Source of the DNA: Hirudo medicinalis
Lineage: Eukaryota; Annelida; Clitellata; Hirudinida; Hirudinidae
NCBI GenBank assembly: GCA_011800805.1
Contig: MPNW01000010.1
Location: forward strand, 22,356 to 86,355
Direction: 5' to 3'
DNA: 64,000 bases
The notes beneath the pieces were generated by a model, which ran no database searches, was not told where the DNA came from, and saw nothing but the letters and a program-made list of their open reading frames with translations. This document shows positions 1-12,165 of this stretch, piece by piece; the first letter of the stretch is position 1; every line of letters starts with the position of its first letter. A program made the position numbers and the translations under genes.

Positions 1-282
1 GCTCTTGTTAACTTGTGACTATTAATCCAATATTCACAAGGGTTAAAACTTCTTCTGCAGCCAATCAGCGAGAGAATCTGGCATTTGTCAGGAGCAAGTT
101 GTAACTGCCATTTTTCACTCCACTCAATATTTGAGTTAAGAGAATATTGTAACTGGGATGGAGACTTGTTATAAAGCTTCGCATCATCTGCAAAGAGCTT
201 GCAAATGGTATCTGAGTTAGCAAAAGTGCTGGGTAGATCATTTATGTAGAGTAGAAATAAAGTTGGCCCTAGAACACTGCTC
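1..282 (-). mobile_element. LINE reverse-transcriptase fragment (CR1/Jockey-like)
   Basis: Read on the minus strand, an open frame without ATG encodes a piece of a non-LTR reverse transcriptase. It has the palm motif LGPTLFLLYINDLP, then the catalytic box FADDAKLY, then a WSEKWQLQL...KCQIL segment typical of the region after the active site in CR1/Jockey-type LINEs. Just upstream, an in-frame stop interrupts the place where the SGVPQGSVLGP motif should be, so the copy is broken. It continues past the window edge. It has the same orientation as GPCR copy B and lies downstream of its last recognised exon, so it sits in an intron of that gene or cuts it off. Clade assignment is from motif memory only. 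Confidence 0.75.
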
Positions 283-873
283 TATGAAAACAGTTTCAGG
301 GAGGCTTCAAGAAAGTGATGTTTAGCAACACTTTCCTATGATATCCATGATTTCCTAAACCTCGCCTATCGTCTGGAACGACCTGTAACTCTGGTGATAG
401 CTTTTGCGATAAAATGATATCGATGAAAAACACCTCCAATCTCAAAGCACATTTGGACGGCTGTCATCCATAGGTTTATGGGAGATGTTGAAATTTTATT
501 AAAGGAATAAAGGGTCAGAATTTATCAAATCATACATTATATAATATATACAACCAACTAAGAAAAGCGACAATACAATATAAACTAGATAGATTGTTGA
601 CTTATGATGTCAATTAAATTCTAAGCAATGGCAAAATTATTGTGTGCTTTTAATGTTTTTGTAAATTCTTTAAAATCTCTTACTGGTTTTATGAGGATGA
701 TGGGCACAATAAACATATCTCCCAAGGGAAACAATCTACATTAAAAATCAAATATGTTGGAATTATAATTAATGTTATAATATTGAGTATACATTTATAT
801 ATAATTTTTATTTTCATAGTGTAAAATTACATTTGTAAACATTTGAAAACATTTAGAAAGTTAAATGAAGGAC

Positions 874-3078
874 CTTTTTGATAATCGCAATTTCGAAGGT
901 GATTGAAAATGTCGCGTTCATTTTGAGATTGTTTCCAAGGTTCTGCATGTCATGGATGTTTTGCAGAGAATGATTTCTTTGTACTGGTTTAAATTGAAAA
1001 TGTATGAGACTCCCTACCATGGTCCTATCAGTATAACTGCGTTCGAATCAAATTATTATTAATTATAATTAATTTTCAACAAGAATGTTGAAATTATTGA
1101 CAAAATAATTTCACAAAATGTATATTAATTAATGTAAATTTATTTAAATTGCAATAACGTGGACCTTATAAGGCGACCATATTCAGTTATCTCTGCATCA
1201 GGCCACTTCTCTTCTGTGGAACCCCCTCTAAACAATTTTAGTCGATCGAATTTGTGGATTAAAATTGTGGAAATGTCCACAATCTTCGACTCTGCAGCAT
1301 AGAATAATATGTTCTTTTATTTTATTTTATCAGGATTAGAAATTTCACAAATAATGCAGATTATCTTTGAAATTAAATAAAATGTTTTAAAAGTGAATTT
1401 CGAATCAAAGCCTTTCAATTAAGTGTTCATTTAATATAATATAATAAGGATCATAATAAAGGGTAAATCGACTGAGGATGGGGAAATGTTTATGAATGTT
1501 CATTACATCAACACGAATGAGCGGGCACATGGAATTATTAGGAGAGGAAGCAAAAACATGGATGGTGTTTTGTTAAAATACAATAAGCTAACAAAATACA
1601 ATCATTGTTCATGATGTTTTTATTACCGATGGAACAAAACAACCAAAATGCCAACTTCAGGCATTACAATGCAATATTTTCGGACAATTTATTTTACCTT
1701 ATTTATGTTCACGTTAACATCTTTATCGAATTTGTTTTTTTCGCCATCAATTATAGAATTATGAACATTGGATTTAGGACATTTCAATTAATATAGATAA
1801 ATAAGACAAATTTGTTGTTTTAATAATTGCTTATTTATATTACTTTACTTAATCCATGCAAACCTTGGTAATCCCAATCAAATGAGATAGCAACAGAATT
1901 ATTTTCACCAAGGTTGAAAGTATGTTTTAAATATCCACTTGAGGAGATTCTATGAAGCAAAAATAAGTTTTTGCCAAAGAAGTCATTTTCTTGTTCCATA
2001 TTTTCATGGATCAAATCTTCGTTGAGCTCATCATTCAGGAACAAATATTTCAAAAAATTAAAAACCCTAACAAGAAAGTAAGTTCTTTTATCATCTTATT
2101 TTATCAGTATCCTTTTCTATTTCATTTTCCATTAAGACATCAATAGATATTTATAATTAAGCATATAAATATGACGTAGAAAAATTTATGAGACTCACCA
2201 TACAAACAACATTCTAGTCCAACGAAATTTAGGAGCAAGTAACTTATCCAGAAAACTCAGAATCAGTTTTTCAAAAGTCGAGTTTAGATTTAAACCTTCT
2301 GGCCAACATATTTTGTATCTCTCAATAAAAAACTTTATAATAAACTTGCTTTCAGTAACTAAAATTGGATATTTAGGATATTTTTCTTCAATAAAGCTTA
2401 AATTTTGAAATATTTCCAGAGCCTCAAAGCAAGTATGGTTGTAATTCTAACAAATAATAATATTATTAATACAATAATATTTTATGCTTTCATCACAAAT
2501 AAATGTCACAACCTTATATTTCTTTCTAATCTTTTTAATTTCTTCTGAAAGCGGAGGTTCAGGACAGTTGCTATCATCGTACTTACTCCACTTGGGAGCA
2601 TTTTCAGTTTTTTTGCCACTAAACACACAATCTCGATAGGTATATCTGACTTTTTCTGACGGATAGTAGCACTGCTGAACATGACGTTCTCCAACGGTAG
2701 TTGCAGGCCAATTCAAATGTCCCTTTTTGTAAGATTTTGTAGTAGTTGATAAGCAAATATCTACAAACGAAAAGTGTTGGTTAATGTTACGGTGCTTTTG
2801 ATTACAAGTAGTATCGAAACGGTTTTAAATTATTAAATTGCTTGTTAATAATAACCTGTTCTGCATTCATTTGGAAGATCATCATTTAGCAGTACAAGAT
2901 CTCGTAATATACGAGAATACAGTTCGCTGAGGTAACTAAACTTCAGATCAATGGAACACGAGCTTATGTTATTCGGGCATTCTGTAAAATTCTGAGAATC
3001 TTTGTCATGCCTTATGGCTTTTGTTACACATTGACACATTGGAAATATTATCACATAGAGCCAAAAGTATGCAATCAT
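874..3078 (-). CDS. Adhesion GPCR copy B, N-terminal half (partial)
   Basis: Tandem paralog of the receptor at 5375-10450. Exons (minus): 3078-2856, 2760-2513, 2446-2199, 2066-1864, 1291-1165, 1009-874. The first starts with a hydrophobic signal peptide, followed by a conserved segment ending DDLPNECRTG. Exon 2 is a hormone-receptor motif (HRM) with the NWPATTVGERHVQQC core and a Cys-rich tail ending NCPEPP. Exons 3-6 correspond to the GAIN region. Exon phases (1,0,2,1,2) equal those of copy A for the first five exons. The exon at 1165-1291 has a weak donor (GTCCAC), and exon 6 has a poor polypyrimidine tract and ends in a different phase from copy A. No GPS or seven-helix exons are recognisable to its left, where a LINE fragment begins. 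It may be a complete gene running out of the window or a truncated copy. Confidence 0.72.
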
Positions 3079-3571
3079 TTTATATTAATTCCCAATATCC
3101 TCGGCTGATTTTAGACAGCTGATTCAGCAAATGGAGACCGTGTCCTGTATTTATAACTCTCCCTAAAGCGTCAATTACTACATCTGTTAGTCTAACCCTT
3201 TGTTAAATGATTCCACCTTCATTACTGCTTATTTTTTTAGAGGCTTTAAACTTGCCATTTTTACTAAACAATCTTAATCTATTTTTAATAACCTTCATTA
3301 CTTTCATTTAATCCACCTTCATTTGAGAACATCTGATCTTATAATCATCTCAGCCGCTCTTCAAACTTCATCCGAATACTGTATCTTTAAAAAATCTAAA
3401 ATTATTTGCCTGAAGTTCAATTAAATCCTTGTTTAAATATTAGCTCAAAAGTTATAAAGAAGAGCATTTTAAATTTACACGTGTAATTTATAAGATCACA
3501 AACATGCTTGTTTCCGGAAAACCTTAAAAACAATTTGTGTAAATTAATATTATTATATTATTAAGTTAATC

Positions 3572-4572
3572 GAAATGAATAACGATTGTGAAAACTGCAA
3601 TTATCTGCCATTTTTGAGCAATTAAAACAATTCAAAAAACTAAATTAGTTTAAAAATCAACGGCTAAAGATAATAATACACAAAAAGACGCACAAAACAT
3701 AGTAGTATTGGCAATAATATTTATATTTAATTACACAATTATATTTAAACATAAAAACTAAAATATAAAGTCTTGCCCACCCGTTCAAAAAAAATAACGA
3801 ATACGTAATTAAACATAACACGTAGTTTGACTAGAAATGTAATTTTGCAAATATGGTATGATACATAGAACATCAGCGTTCTCGTAATCCAAGATTTTAA
3901 TCGAATCATCATTCTAATCATTAAACTTAAGTTTTAGTGAGTTTGACAAAGATGCATTACATATTTATATTCTACAAATAATTACCTTTTAGAATAAAAA
4001 CATTTAAGTAACAGTGCACAAAATTGCGGGAAATTTGATTAAAATTCATCCGATAGAGATATGACAGAAAATACTACAAAATGTTGTAAATACTTTACAG
4101 TATATTTCATTTATTTATTATTGCGTTATTGATATTAAATGTAGACGATTATGAAATCTTATTAATTATAAAAACATAGCTGAATGCCTGCACACTAACA
4201 ATTATTTGCAATTTTATAAATATTTCTTAGGGCTTTATATCCCTATCAGTTTAATTTTATTAAAATTTTAATCGATTTTTGTTATTTAAAGGGTAAATTT
4301 GAGTCCAATGTGAAATATGTGAAAAATTAATTTTTTTAATAGGTGGACATATTTTGGTTTTTAAGTTAAAAATCGCGATACAAATGTAAATATAATTTAT
4401 TAATACTTCATAATTTAAATAATATTATCAAATGCTTCCGTTTTTATGCGTCTTTTGAGGCATTAAGATGCTTTTTTATCTTTAACGGGTGATTTTTAAT
4501 CTAATTATGTTCTTTTGAATTGTTTGAATTGTTCAAAAATGGCAGATAATGGCAGTCGTCACACTCGTAAAT
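3572..4572. mobile_element. About 1-kb element with long inverted repeats
   Basis: The stretch at about 3572-3800 reappears in reverse complement at about 4335-4572, with scattered mismatches and indels along roughly 230 nt. A clear anchor is ATCTGCCATTTTTGA on the left arm against the reverse complement of TCAAAAATGGCAGAT on the right. The two arms enclose about 0.5 kb of non-coding AT-rich sequence. This fits a non-autonomous foldback or long-TIR DNA transposon lying between the two GPCR copies. I could not define a target-site duplication, so the outer limits are approximate. Confidence 0.6.
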
Positions 4573-5263
4573 GGATATGCATTCTATGACTGCGATTGAT
4601 TTAATCAACCCAGCCTACAAATTATTTACGTCACTTATTTACAGCATTGTATCTTATTGTGTAATTTTTTTCTTTTTTTAAAAATCATTTCCAGGGCCTA
4701 ATGTGAATATATGAATCAATTCCCTTCCAGTCATTTCACCAGAAATAAAGATTATTTTTCCAAATTTGTTTTTATTAAATTCAGGGGGGACAAATTGTAG
4801 TCATTCTTAAATTTGTCCTCCAAGCAGACATTCATAGCATTCTTAAAAACATGATTTCTAAATTATTCGAAAAAAAAACGAATGTTTTGAAACCTCAAAC
4901 CAACTAAACACTAATTATGGTATCATAATGATGATGGACGGTGATCATTTGAGTCGAAAAATGCAAGTATTTCTGCTGAATAAAAGTTACAAAGAATAAC
5001 AGCATTTAATAAAACATTTTTAATTACATAAATAAATTAATAGGAATTATATTACAATAAATTTTATAAGAAGCCAAAACGTTTAACATTTACCAAAACT
5101 GAGGAATAAGTTTTGATGTTTTAGACTTTAAAAGCTTACCTATTAAATAATAACGACATTCATGATTTTAAGAAAACTTCGAAAGCACTTAAAGACACAA
5201 TAATTAGATTCCTAAAATCCAAAGAAAGTTTCTATCTATTATTTCATACAATACACATACAAC

Positions 5264-5269
5264 TTTATT
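5264..5269 (-). terminator. Poly(A) signal for adhesion GPCR copy A
   Basis: TTTATT on the plus strand is AATAAA on the coding strand, about 105 nt past the stop codon of copy A. It is the nearest canonical signal. Confidence 0.4.
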
Positions 5270-5374
5270 AGTTGCAACACTTTTGTGTTTGTTAATAATT
5301 GTGAAATTATGTTTAAAATTCATCAAATTAAAAAGTCTTGAAATAAAAAAAGTTCGTCAATGGTCATGGTCTCG

Positions 5375-8300
5375 CTAAGGATTCTTTATCAACTTCTTAT
5401 CAAAGGTCGATGACCTGCTGGCATTCAACGTGTTTGACTTTGTGAGCTTTGAACTCTTCGATTCTTTTGATGACCTGGAAGCTTCCGATCCAGTAAGGGT
5501 GCTCCACCACTGACTTCTGACTTGAGGATTTCTAACGCAGTGGAACAGAAAGATGAATAGACCTTGGAGACTCATAAAGACCACGAATACAACCTGCGAT
5601 CAAACAAGATTTATTATATAATGTTCTCAGGAGTATTTAAAGTTTTGAAAAATAAAAGGGCGCGAGATGTAATAAATTTTCGAATAAAGAGTTAATGGAA
5701 AAAAATAAATTAATGAGATCTTGATTCAAACTTCCTTTTTCATAAACTATTACAGTCTTTATTTATAATTGAACAATTATAAATGAAAATGAAAATACCC
5801 CTACGACTCCCTGAAAGTGAAGAATTCCATCGTTTTGACTTTTTAATACTCCAAATGCACTTAGCAGCCACGGAACTCCAAGGAGAACCAAAACTCCAAA
5901 TGCTCCACAAAGTCTCGATGCAACGTTTTCCTTTTCATTTTCTCAATTAAAAAAGTTTGTGAATTTGCAAAAATGCTATGTCTTTAAATAGCTTATACTT
6001 TCAAGTTCAGTTATACATTCGCAACGATAACATTACAAATAATTAAATCCTAAATGAAATTTTTTTAAAAAGACTTTGGGTTAAAGTCGAGCTCTGGAGG
6101 AGGACATTTTATTAAAGTCCCATTAGTTACGGGATTGCAGTTACGGATATGGGACGTGTTCTGAAGACTTATGTGTGTTTAATAAACTCAACAACTTGTC
6201 TAGCATCATCTTATTTGAATCTTTTTGCCGCTGGATTCTTATTTTCTTTGCAAAAATTATTTCGCCCAAATTGCCGCACGATATGAAATTCTATTAAATT
6301 TACGAGAATGTAAGGTTTTATGAAATTAAAAGATAGACATCATTTGAGGCACTTGGGGAAACATGCACGAGAAATAAAAGACTACTGAAGAGCAATTTAT
6401 GTGAAGTAATTTTACTTAATAAACTTCTGGCTCGTTAAAAACTTCTTTAGAGTGGTTCAATACCAATGCATGAATTTTTACCGTTGATTATTTCAACTGG
6501 TCGATCCTGACACAAAATTCTAGCCACCATAACAAATACAGTGAGATTATGAAGAATTATGATGGACATTGGAACCAGCCATGCAAAATACATTGTCCAA
6601 GGTTTCAGGGAACATCTTTAGAAAAGATAAAGTACAAGTTAAGTTTTATTGTTTCGCAAATATGCATACCTGAAATAAAATTCTAAAACTCTAAGATCAC
6701 GAAGAGAATATTTAATAAGTAAAAATTAATATTTGCAAAAACATTTTACCCAAATGTACACTCAACATAAACTCCGTCGAAAGCTTTGTAATCCACTAAT
6801 AACATCACTGAGACGAATAAGCAAGGTATTCCTATCACATTAAAAGAGGTTTACATAATTTAGAAAAATAAATTTTGATTCAATCAAACATTAAACAGTT
6901 CCTTCAAATTTTAAGTAAAACTATATTAAATCGCTCACCCCAGGAGATAAGAGCAGCTATTCTGACAAAATAGCGTACGTGGCTGTTGAAGACTTTTATT
7001 AACATTCGGTACATGTTGTGAGCTTCCATGCCATTCCACATCAGGGAAACCAAAATAAAATAATATCTGAGGATGCTGTAAATGCGACATTCTCTTTTGA
7101 TGTTTGATCTCTGCTCTGCTATGTAAAGCACAATGAGAAGACATATTAATGAGAAACATAAGTTGAGGAGTATGTGGGTTGCCACTCCTTTCCTTGTTTT
7201 CCTAGAATTTTGGGAATAAAAACCAAAAATAAATTTTATGAAATATTTTTACACAGTGTACTCACTTAAAAATCGCAAAAGAAACAATTGTAATAAAAAG
7301 TGCAGCAATTGAAATTGCTCTCAAAGTCATGCCAGCCAAATATAACTCGTAATTGTAGGGAAATCCCTGTGAGTTATAAAAAGGTCTGTAAAATTCTGGT
7401 CATTTGCTTAATCATCCTTTAATTACCAAAGGCTTACCAAAAAGACTGCTATGTCATCAACTTGGGCTTCAACGCTTAAAACGTCAAGGAACATCTTAAC
7501 ATGAAAATTATTATAGTATTATAAAAAAAATATTCAACTTACAGGTATAAAATATGGATTACCTCTGTCCCGGCAATGAACACAGCAATGAAGCCGATAT
7601 CCATGCAGTCACACTTCACTAATGATGCAGAAACCATTGTGGTTTCACAATCAGATGTCCAATCTTAACATTAAAAATGTTTTGCGTTTTGAAATACATT
7701 GCTTAGGGTTAAAATGATATAAAATGAAAAATACTGGATTTGGTATCTCTTGCGTACGGATATCTCGAGCAAAATAACTTATTGTTTTTCAATTTAACCT
7801 GCTTTAAATTATTAGATTTGAAAAGATAATTCCATTTCTTTCTCGAAAAAAATGAATCTACACCAACCTTTGTAAAAGAAGAATCTTCAAAGTACACTGT
7901 CAAAGGATAGGTTTCGTTAGGTAATCCACGAGACATCGTTGTGTAATTCTGCGGATTGTGATTGAAATACACAAGACTGCTAATCGGTTTCATCCTGTAT
8001 TTTTTAAATTTAAGATTTAAAAAAGAAGAATCATTGGCGTGTCTAAGTAACTGCTTGTCATCATTTTTCTTCATAGTATTACAAATTTTTCATTTCATTC
8101 GAAATGAAGTTACTACATTAAAACACAATTTAGACTTCTTACTTTAAGAACATGCAAATTCAGATTCAATTTAATTTGGGAAATGCTGCACAAACCCATA
8201 AATCATGCGTAAAGATCCAATTTCTACTGAACTTTCATCATCAGCTTCATCCTCATATTCCTTGAAACGGGGATCACCTCCCCAATTTACTTCAATTTGA

Positions 8301-10450
8301 TGTTTGAAATGGTAAAAGCAATACAGTTGTATATCCATGCTTGATGCGTCTAGAAATAGTGTAGAAATATGTTCTGAAAACCACAAGTTGAATGTAAGGC
8401 ATGCTATTAACCTTGAGTTCCCCACTCAAATGACACCTTGATCATCCCGTGATCTTTCGTATTTAAATTGTGATTGAAACGTCCATTCTCTGAGGTAACG
8501 TGAACCAAATTCATATTTTGTCCTTCATACTTAGCCAAAATATTTGCATCTTCCCTAGAAGCACGTCTGATGTGGCTTTCACTGAATGACTTTTTCAAAT
8601 CCTCGATGACCTCGATAGCTCTTCGATAGAAAATTAGGAACACATTGTTCAAAAAAAAATAAACAAAAATCAATCATGTAAAATATGCTTATTATTTATT
8701 ATCTTTGTTTACGGCCTGGAAATATTGATCGATAATGATTTATTTATTTATATTTCTCAATTCGTAATTCTTCGCTTGAGATTTCATAAAGATGGAAAAT
8801 GTTTCATTCTCATAAGTTTCTCAAAGTTGTAAAAGCAACTGTGAAACTAAGTAAAAGTGGCATTTGTAGAGAATATTTTCCGCTTTATAATTACAGTCAG
8901 GACGGAAACCATGAGGACACCCCATAATTTCCTAATAACTCGCTAAATATTCAATATTACTAAATTTTATACATGGCCTCACTTTTTTGTTTACAAAACT
9001 ACCTGTAAAATTTCAAATAAATTTAACGAGTAGAACTTGTAAAATATGCAAAATAGCATTTTACGGCCGTTTGAAAACCATGAGGACATCCTTACTTAAT
9101 AAGTAAAGAGATTAGATTCCATACTAAAATTTCCTCACAATCAAATTGTTGTTTAGCGAGCTATCACAAAATAATAGCGTGTCCTCATGGTTTCCGTCCT
9201 GGATGCAGATACTCGATTGAGATAATGGCTGAGTAAGCTTTCTTACTTGATAAAGATTTGTAGATCCCGTTGCTCATGATTGTGACCAAACAACAGATCT
9301 AGGATATCTTGAACTGTCGACGCTTGTTCAATGTCATTAACAGTTAAGCATGATTGCATTTCTCTGCTGAACAGTTCAGTTATGAAATAATAGTCTTTGG
9401 GAAATATTGGATGAGTTGGATCTTGTTCTTGAATTTCATTCAACTTCCGGAAACTCTCCATAAGGTGTGAGCAGTTTGGGCTTTCGACCTTTTACGAAAT
9501 AAAAAGAATAATAAACCCACTAACGCAAAAAATATAATTCTATTATTTCTCAAAATATCATCAGCATGTATGAGCAGCATGATTCACTGCGACCTCCGAG
9601 AATAAAAATATATTTGCATAGCAAACACCACGAGTCGAGCACCAATTCATTGTCAAGAAATTAATCATAGTTGACTGGCTGGTTGTTTATGTTGTGGTAC
9701 AAAGCCATCATTTGGGATGGGGCTTAGCAAATCATGCGTAATAAATATGCTGTTGTCGTGAAGCTTGAATTTGTTGGATCTTTTACATCCTTTGAAATAT
9801 TCGCTCTTAGGTATCGATTATGGGAAAGATTAATGAAAATTCAAATTAAATTAGAATTAATTAGAATTAATAGAGTGAAATTGCAGATACTTCGTAACTA
9901 TTTCGAATTCTTTTAATTTCATCTGCAAAAAGAGGTTCAGGACAGTTATCATCGTTGTAATTCATCCACATTGAGACATTATCAGTGCTGTACAAACAAT
10001 CTTGGTAAGCATATTTTATTCCATCTGACGAATAACGACACTTCTGAACGTAACGTTCTCCAATGGATGTTTCAGGCCAATTTAAATTTCCCTTTTTGAA
10101 AGATGTTGTGGCCTTTGAAAAGCAAATATCTATAAATAAAAAAATTGGTTAGTGTTACATTGCTATCGAATTAAGAAATGAAATCGCTAATAACCTGTTC
10201 TACACTCAGTCGGTAAATCATCGTTTGTCAGAATAACGTCTTGCAATATCTGAGAGTAAGATTCGTTGAGAGAACTGAACTTCAGATCAACGGAGCACGA
10301 GTTGACGCCATCATCACAATCAAAAAGGTGGCCTTCATTAAATTTCAGTAAGTCCTTTTTTTTAAACCAGATGTCAAAAATGGAATCAGAATGGATTAAG
10401 TGCAGACACATTATTAAATGTATTTTATATAATTGAATCTTAAAATTCAT
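5375..10450 (-). CDS. Adhesion (class B2) GPCR copy A, complete
   Basis: Cell-surface receptor of the adhesion GPCR family; ligand and G protein unknown. Fourteen exons (minus): 10450-10195, 10129-9891, 9488-9247, 8620-8412, 8349-8196, 7994-7864, 7663-7563, 7494-7438, 7366-7266, 7201-6939, 6831-6750, 6615-6482, 5941-5799, 5593-5375, about 776 aa with all phases closing. Order: signal peptide, family-specific segment (NDDLPTECRT), HRM (NWPETSIGERYVQKC), GAIN region, GPS-like box (W, C, then CDC), then seven helices. TM2-TM3 carry HILLNLCFSLICLLI and LMWNGMEAHNMYRML, matching the family WMLVEGLxLYxML motif; TM5 starts PWTMYFAWLVP and TM7 is LQGLFIFLFHCVRN. The tail is short and Ser/Lys-rich. 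The GPS lacks the HL-S/T cleavage triad (reads M-D-I-G), so self-cleavage is doubtful. The intron at 8621-9246 holds a TIR element. Confidence 0.9.
8898..9203. mobile_element. MITE with 23-bp perfect terminal inverted repeats
   Basis: The element begins CAGGACGGAAACCATGAGGA (continuing CAC) and ends with its exact reverse complement, giving 23 matching terminal bases. Weaker inverted similarity continues inward, including CTCGCTAAA on one side and TTTAGCGAG on the other. At 306 bp with no coding capacity it is a typical non-autonomous DNA transposon. A further degenerate copy of the terminal motif (AACCATGAGGACATCC) lies inside at about 9076-9092. A TA directly before CAGT at 8892-8897 hints at a Tc1/mariner-type insertion, but the right flank does not repeat it cleanly. 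It lies in an intron of GPCR copy A. Confidence 0.85.
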
Positions 10451-10799
10451 TGTGAAAAAGTGTTGATTTCATCCAGTTGATTATAATTTGTAAAAATTTC
10501 CCAAATATTAATTTGGAAAGGTCTTATTTAACTTGAGACTGAACAATTTGAAATCAATTTCTGAAAGCTGTTTACAAAAACTAAATCTAGATTCATTGCA
10601 ATGTTTTGGCCCTTTAATCTCCCGATTTATTAAGATCACTTCAGAGATTTGCAGAAGTTTCAGGTCGACTGAAGGGAAATCACTTTATATCCAATCATTG
10701 TCACCGCGCTTCTTTCGCTGCTGTGCAATGAAACGCGAACACATTAATGGCGCATTCTCAAATATATGTTTAAGTAAAATTATATCTAATTTTGGTACA

Positions 10800-10926
10800 T
10801 GGGGCAACAAGCGTCCTTTAATTTAAAGATTTTATTTAATTTTAATAATTTACGACTTTGGACAAAAATTTTAATAGCTGTGCCCCCTAAATCCGCCACT
10901 GATTACAGCGTTCAGATCCGCCTCTG
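10800..10926. mobile_element. Truncated hAT-type MITE
   Basis: The right-hand part matches the complete element at 59492-59704: both contain TTTATTTAATTT, AATAATTTACGAC, TAGCTGTGC, CCCCTAAATCCGCC and a terminal GATCCGCCYCTG. The left end is not recognisable, so the left limit is approximate. Confidence 0.6.
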
Positions 10927-11048
10927 ATTCCACCTGCAGTTCGATGTCATTGGAATGCTGAAAGATAACTCAATAACGTACTACAAACATATAATTATCA
11001 AAAATTTATTTCAAGATTAGAAAACAAAACAAAATAAAACCCAAATGC

Positions 11049-11159
11049 CAGTGCCAGATTTAAGCATGTACAGGGACCTCCACCAACCATGGAAACTTTT
11101 TTTTTTCATCGGACCGGTGCAGAGGCTTGTGGACCTCCATCTGGATAAATCCGGCGCTG
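11049..11159. mobile_element. Short hAT-type MITE
   Basis: Begins CAGTGCCAGATTTA and ends TAAATCCGGCGCTG, which are near-perfect inverted repeats. Flanking octamers CCAAATGC and CCAAGGGC match at 6 of 8 positions, as expected for an aged 8-bp hAT target duplication. Length 111 bp, non-coding. Confidence 0.65.
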
Positions 11160-11749
11160 CCAAGGGCTGCAAAATCTTGCCCCCTTCAAAAAAGAACTAG
11201 AAAAAGTTTGAATGCTGCTGCAAGGCGCAAAGTGCAATAAGCTCTATTTGACTTTTATTAAATCTACAAATTCCACTTCATGTGATTATGTTTTTGCACA
11301 AGCCTTACTAACGAAAATGCTTGAGTGATTTTAATATCAGAAATTGCTTAAAGTTTGCATCGGATTATTTTCTTTTAAAACATACGAAGAACATTTTTGA
11401 TTAATTATCGAGAAATGAGAGGAAACTTGACATTTGCATGGCATTCTGGAAACAAACTCGGAAGTATTGGATACAAATACTAGATACAAATAACAATACT
11501 CAGGATGCAATCGCTCGTGGAAATCAAGCCCGATAAAGTTTGAATATCGAGCGTCTGTAGCGGACGGAATACTGTAGAAAATAAACTGTTATACTGTAGA
11601 AAAAAATTGTTATTACTGACAATTATTTTAAATAATTACTTAAATTATTACAAAATATTTTGTAATAAATTGTAATTATTATCAATTATTTTTCCTCTAT
11701 TAAAGTTCAGTTGTTCCATAGATGTCAAAACAACAGTTGCGGTGGTCTA

Positions 11750-11776
11750 GATGATGATGATGATGATGATGATGAT
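11750..11776. repeat. (GAT)n microsatellite
   Basis: About nine GAT units in an uninterrupted run. Confidence 0.95.
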
Positions 11777-12020
11777 TTCATTCCATCCCATCAGTAACGT
11801 TGAAAATATTGAACAGAAATTTTTTTAATGTTAAGTTATTACTTAATTATTATTCTATCTCAAATTTTGATAACTCTAGACACTATGCTTAGGTAAATTC
11901 AACTGCGTTGCATGCTTAAATTCAATCGAGTTGCGCAGATAAAATGAATTGTTTTTTTCCATCTATGCTCTTTGATGATTTGTGATTTTATAGGTGAGGA
12001 ATTGTTTAAGCTACTGAAAC

Positions 12021-12031
12021 GGATAATGATA

Positions 12032-12065
<34 letters not shown>

Positions 12066-12165
12066 CGATGACGACGACGACGACGACGACGATGATGATA
12101 ATAATAATAATAGTTAATTTATAATGCGCCATTTTCATAGCGACAGAGGCGCCGCATAGCATCAG
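12021..12165. repeat. GAT/GAC microsatellite with conserved flank (dispersed repeat copy 1)
   Basis: A run of (GAT)n, (GAC)n and (AAT)n is followed by TAGTTAATTTATAATGCGCC and a CATAGCGACAGAG segment. The same order, microsatellite then flank, recurs at 38912-39012, so this is an interspersed repeat that carries its own simple-sequence tract, not a chance microsatellite. Confidence 0.75.

Larger units (their letters stand above)
3079..5374. other. Spacer between the two adhesion GPCR copies
   Basis: No coding exon is recognised. The spacer holds the 5' flank of copy B, the inverted-repeat element listed separately, and the 3' end of copy A. It is AT-rich with many stops in every frame. Confidence 0.6.

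Noticed and set aside
669..725. Possible seventh exon of GPCR copy B
   Set aside because: Splice sites and phase fit, but the 18 or so residues show no similarity to the GPS or GAIN of copy A; too weak to call.
10533..10826. 97-codon plus-strand reading frame
   Set aside because: No recognisable domain, no supporting splice sites, and its right end runs into a MITE remnant.
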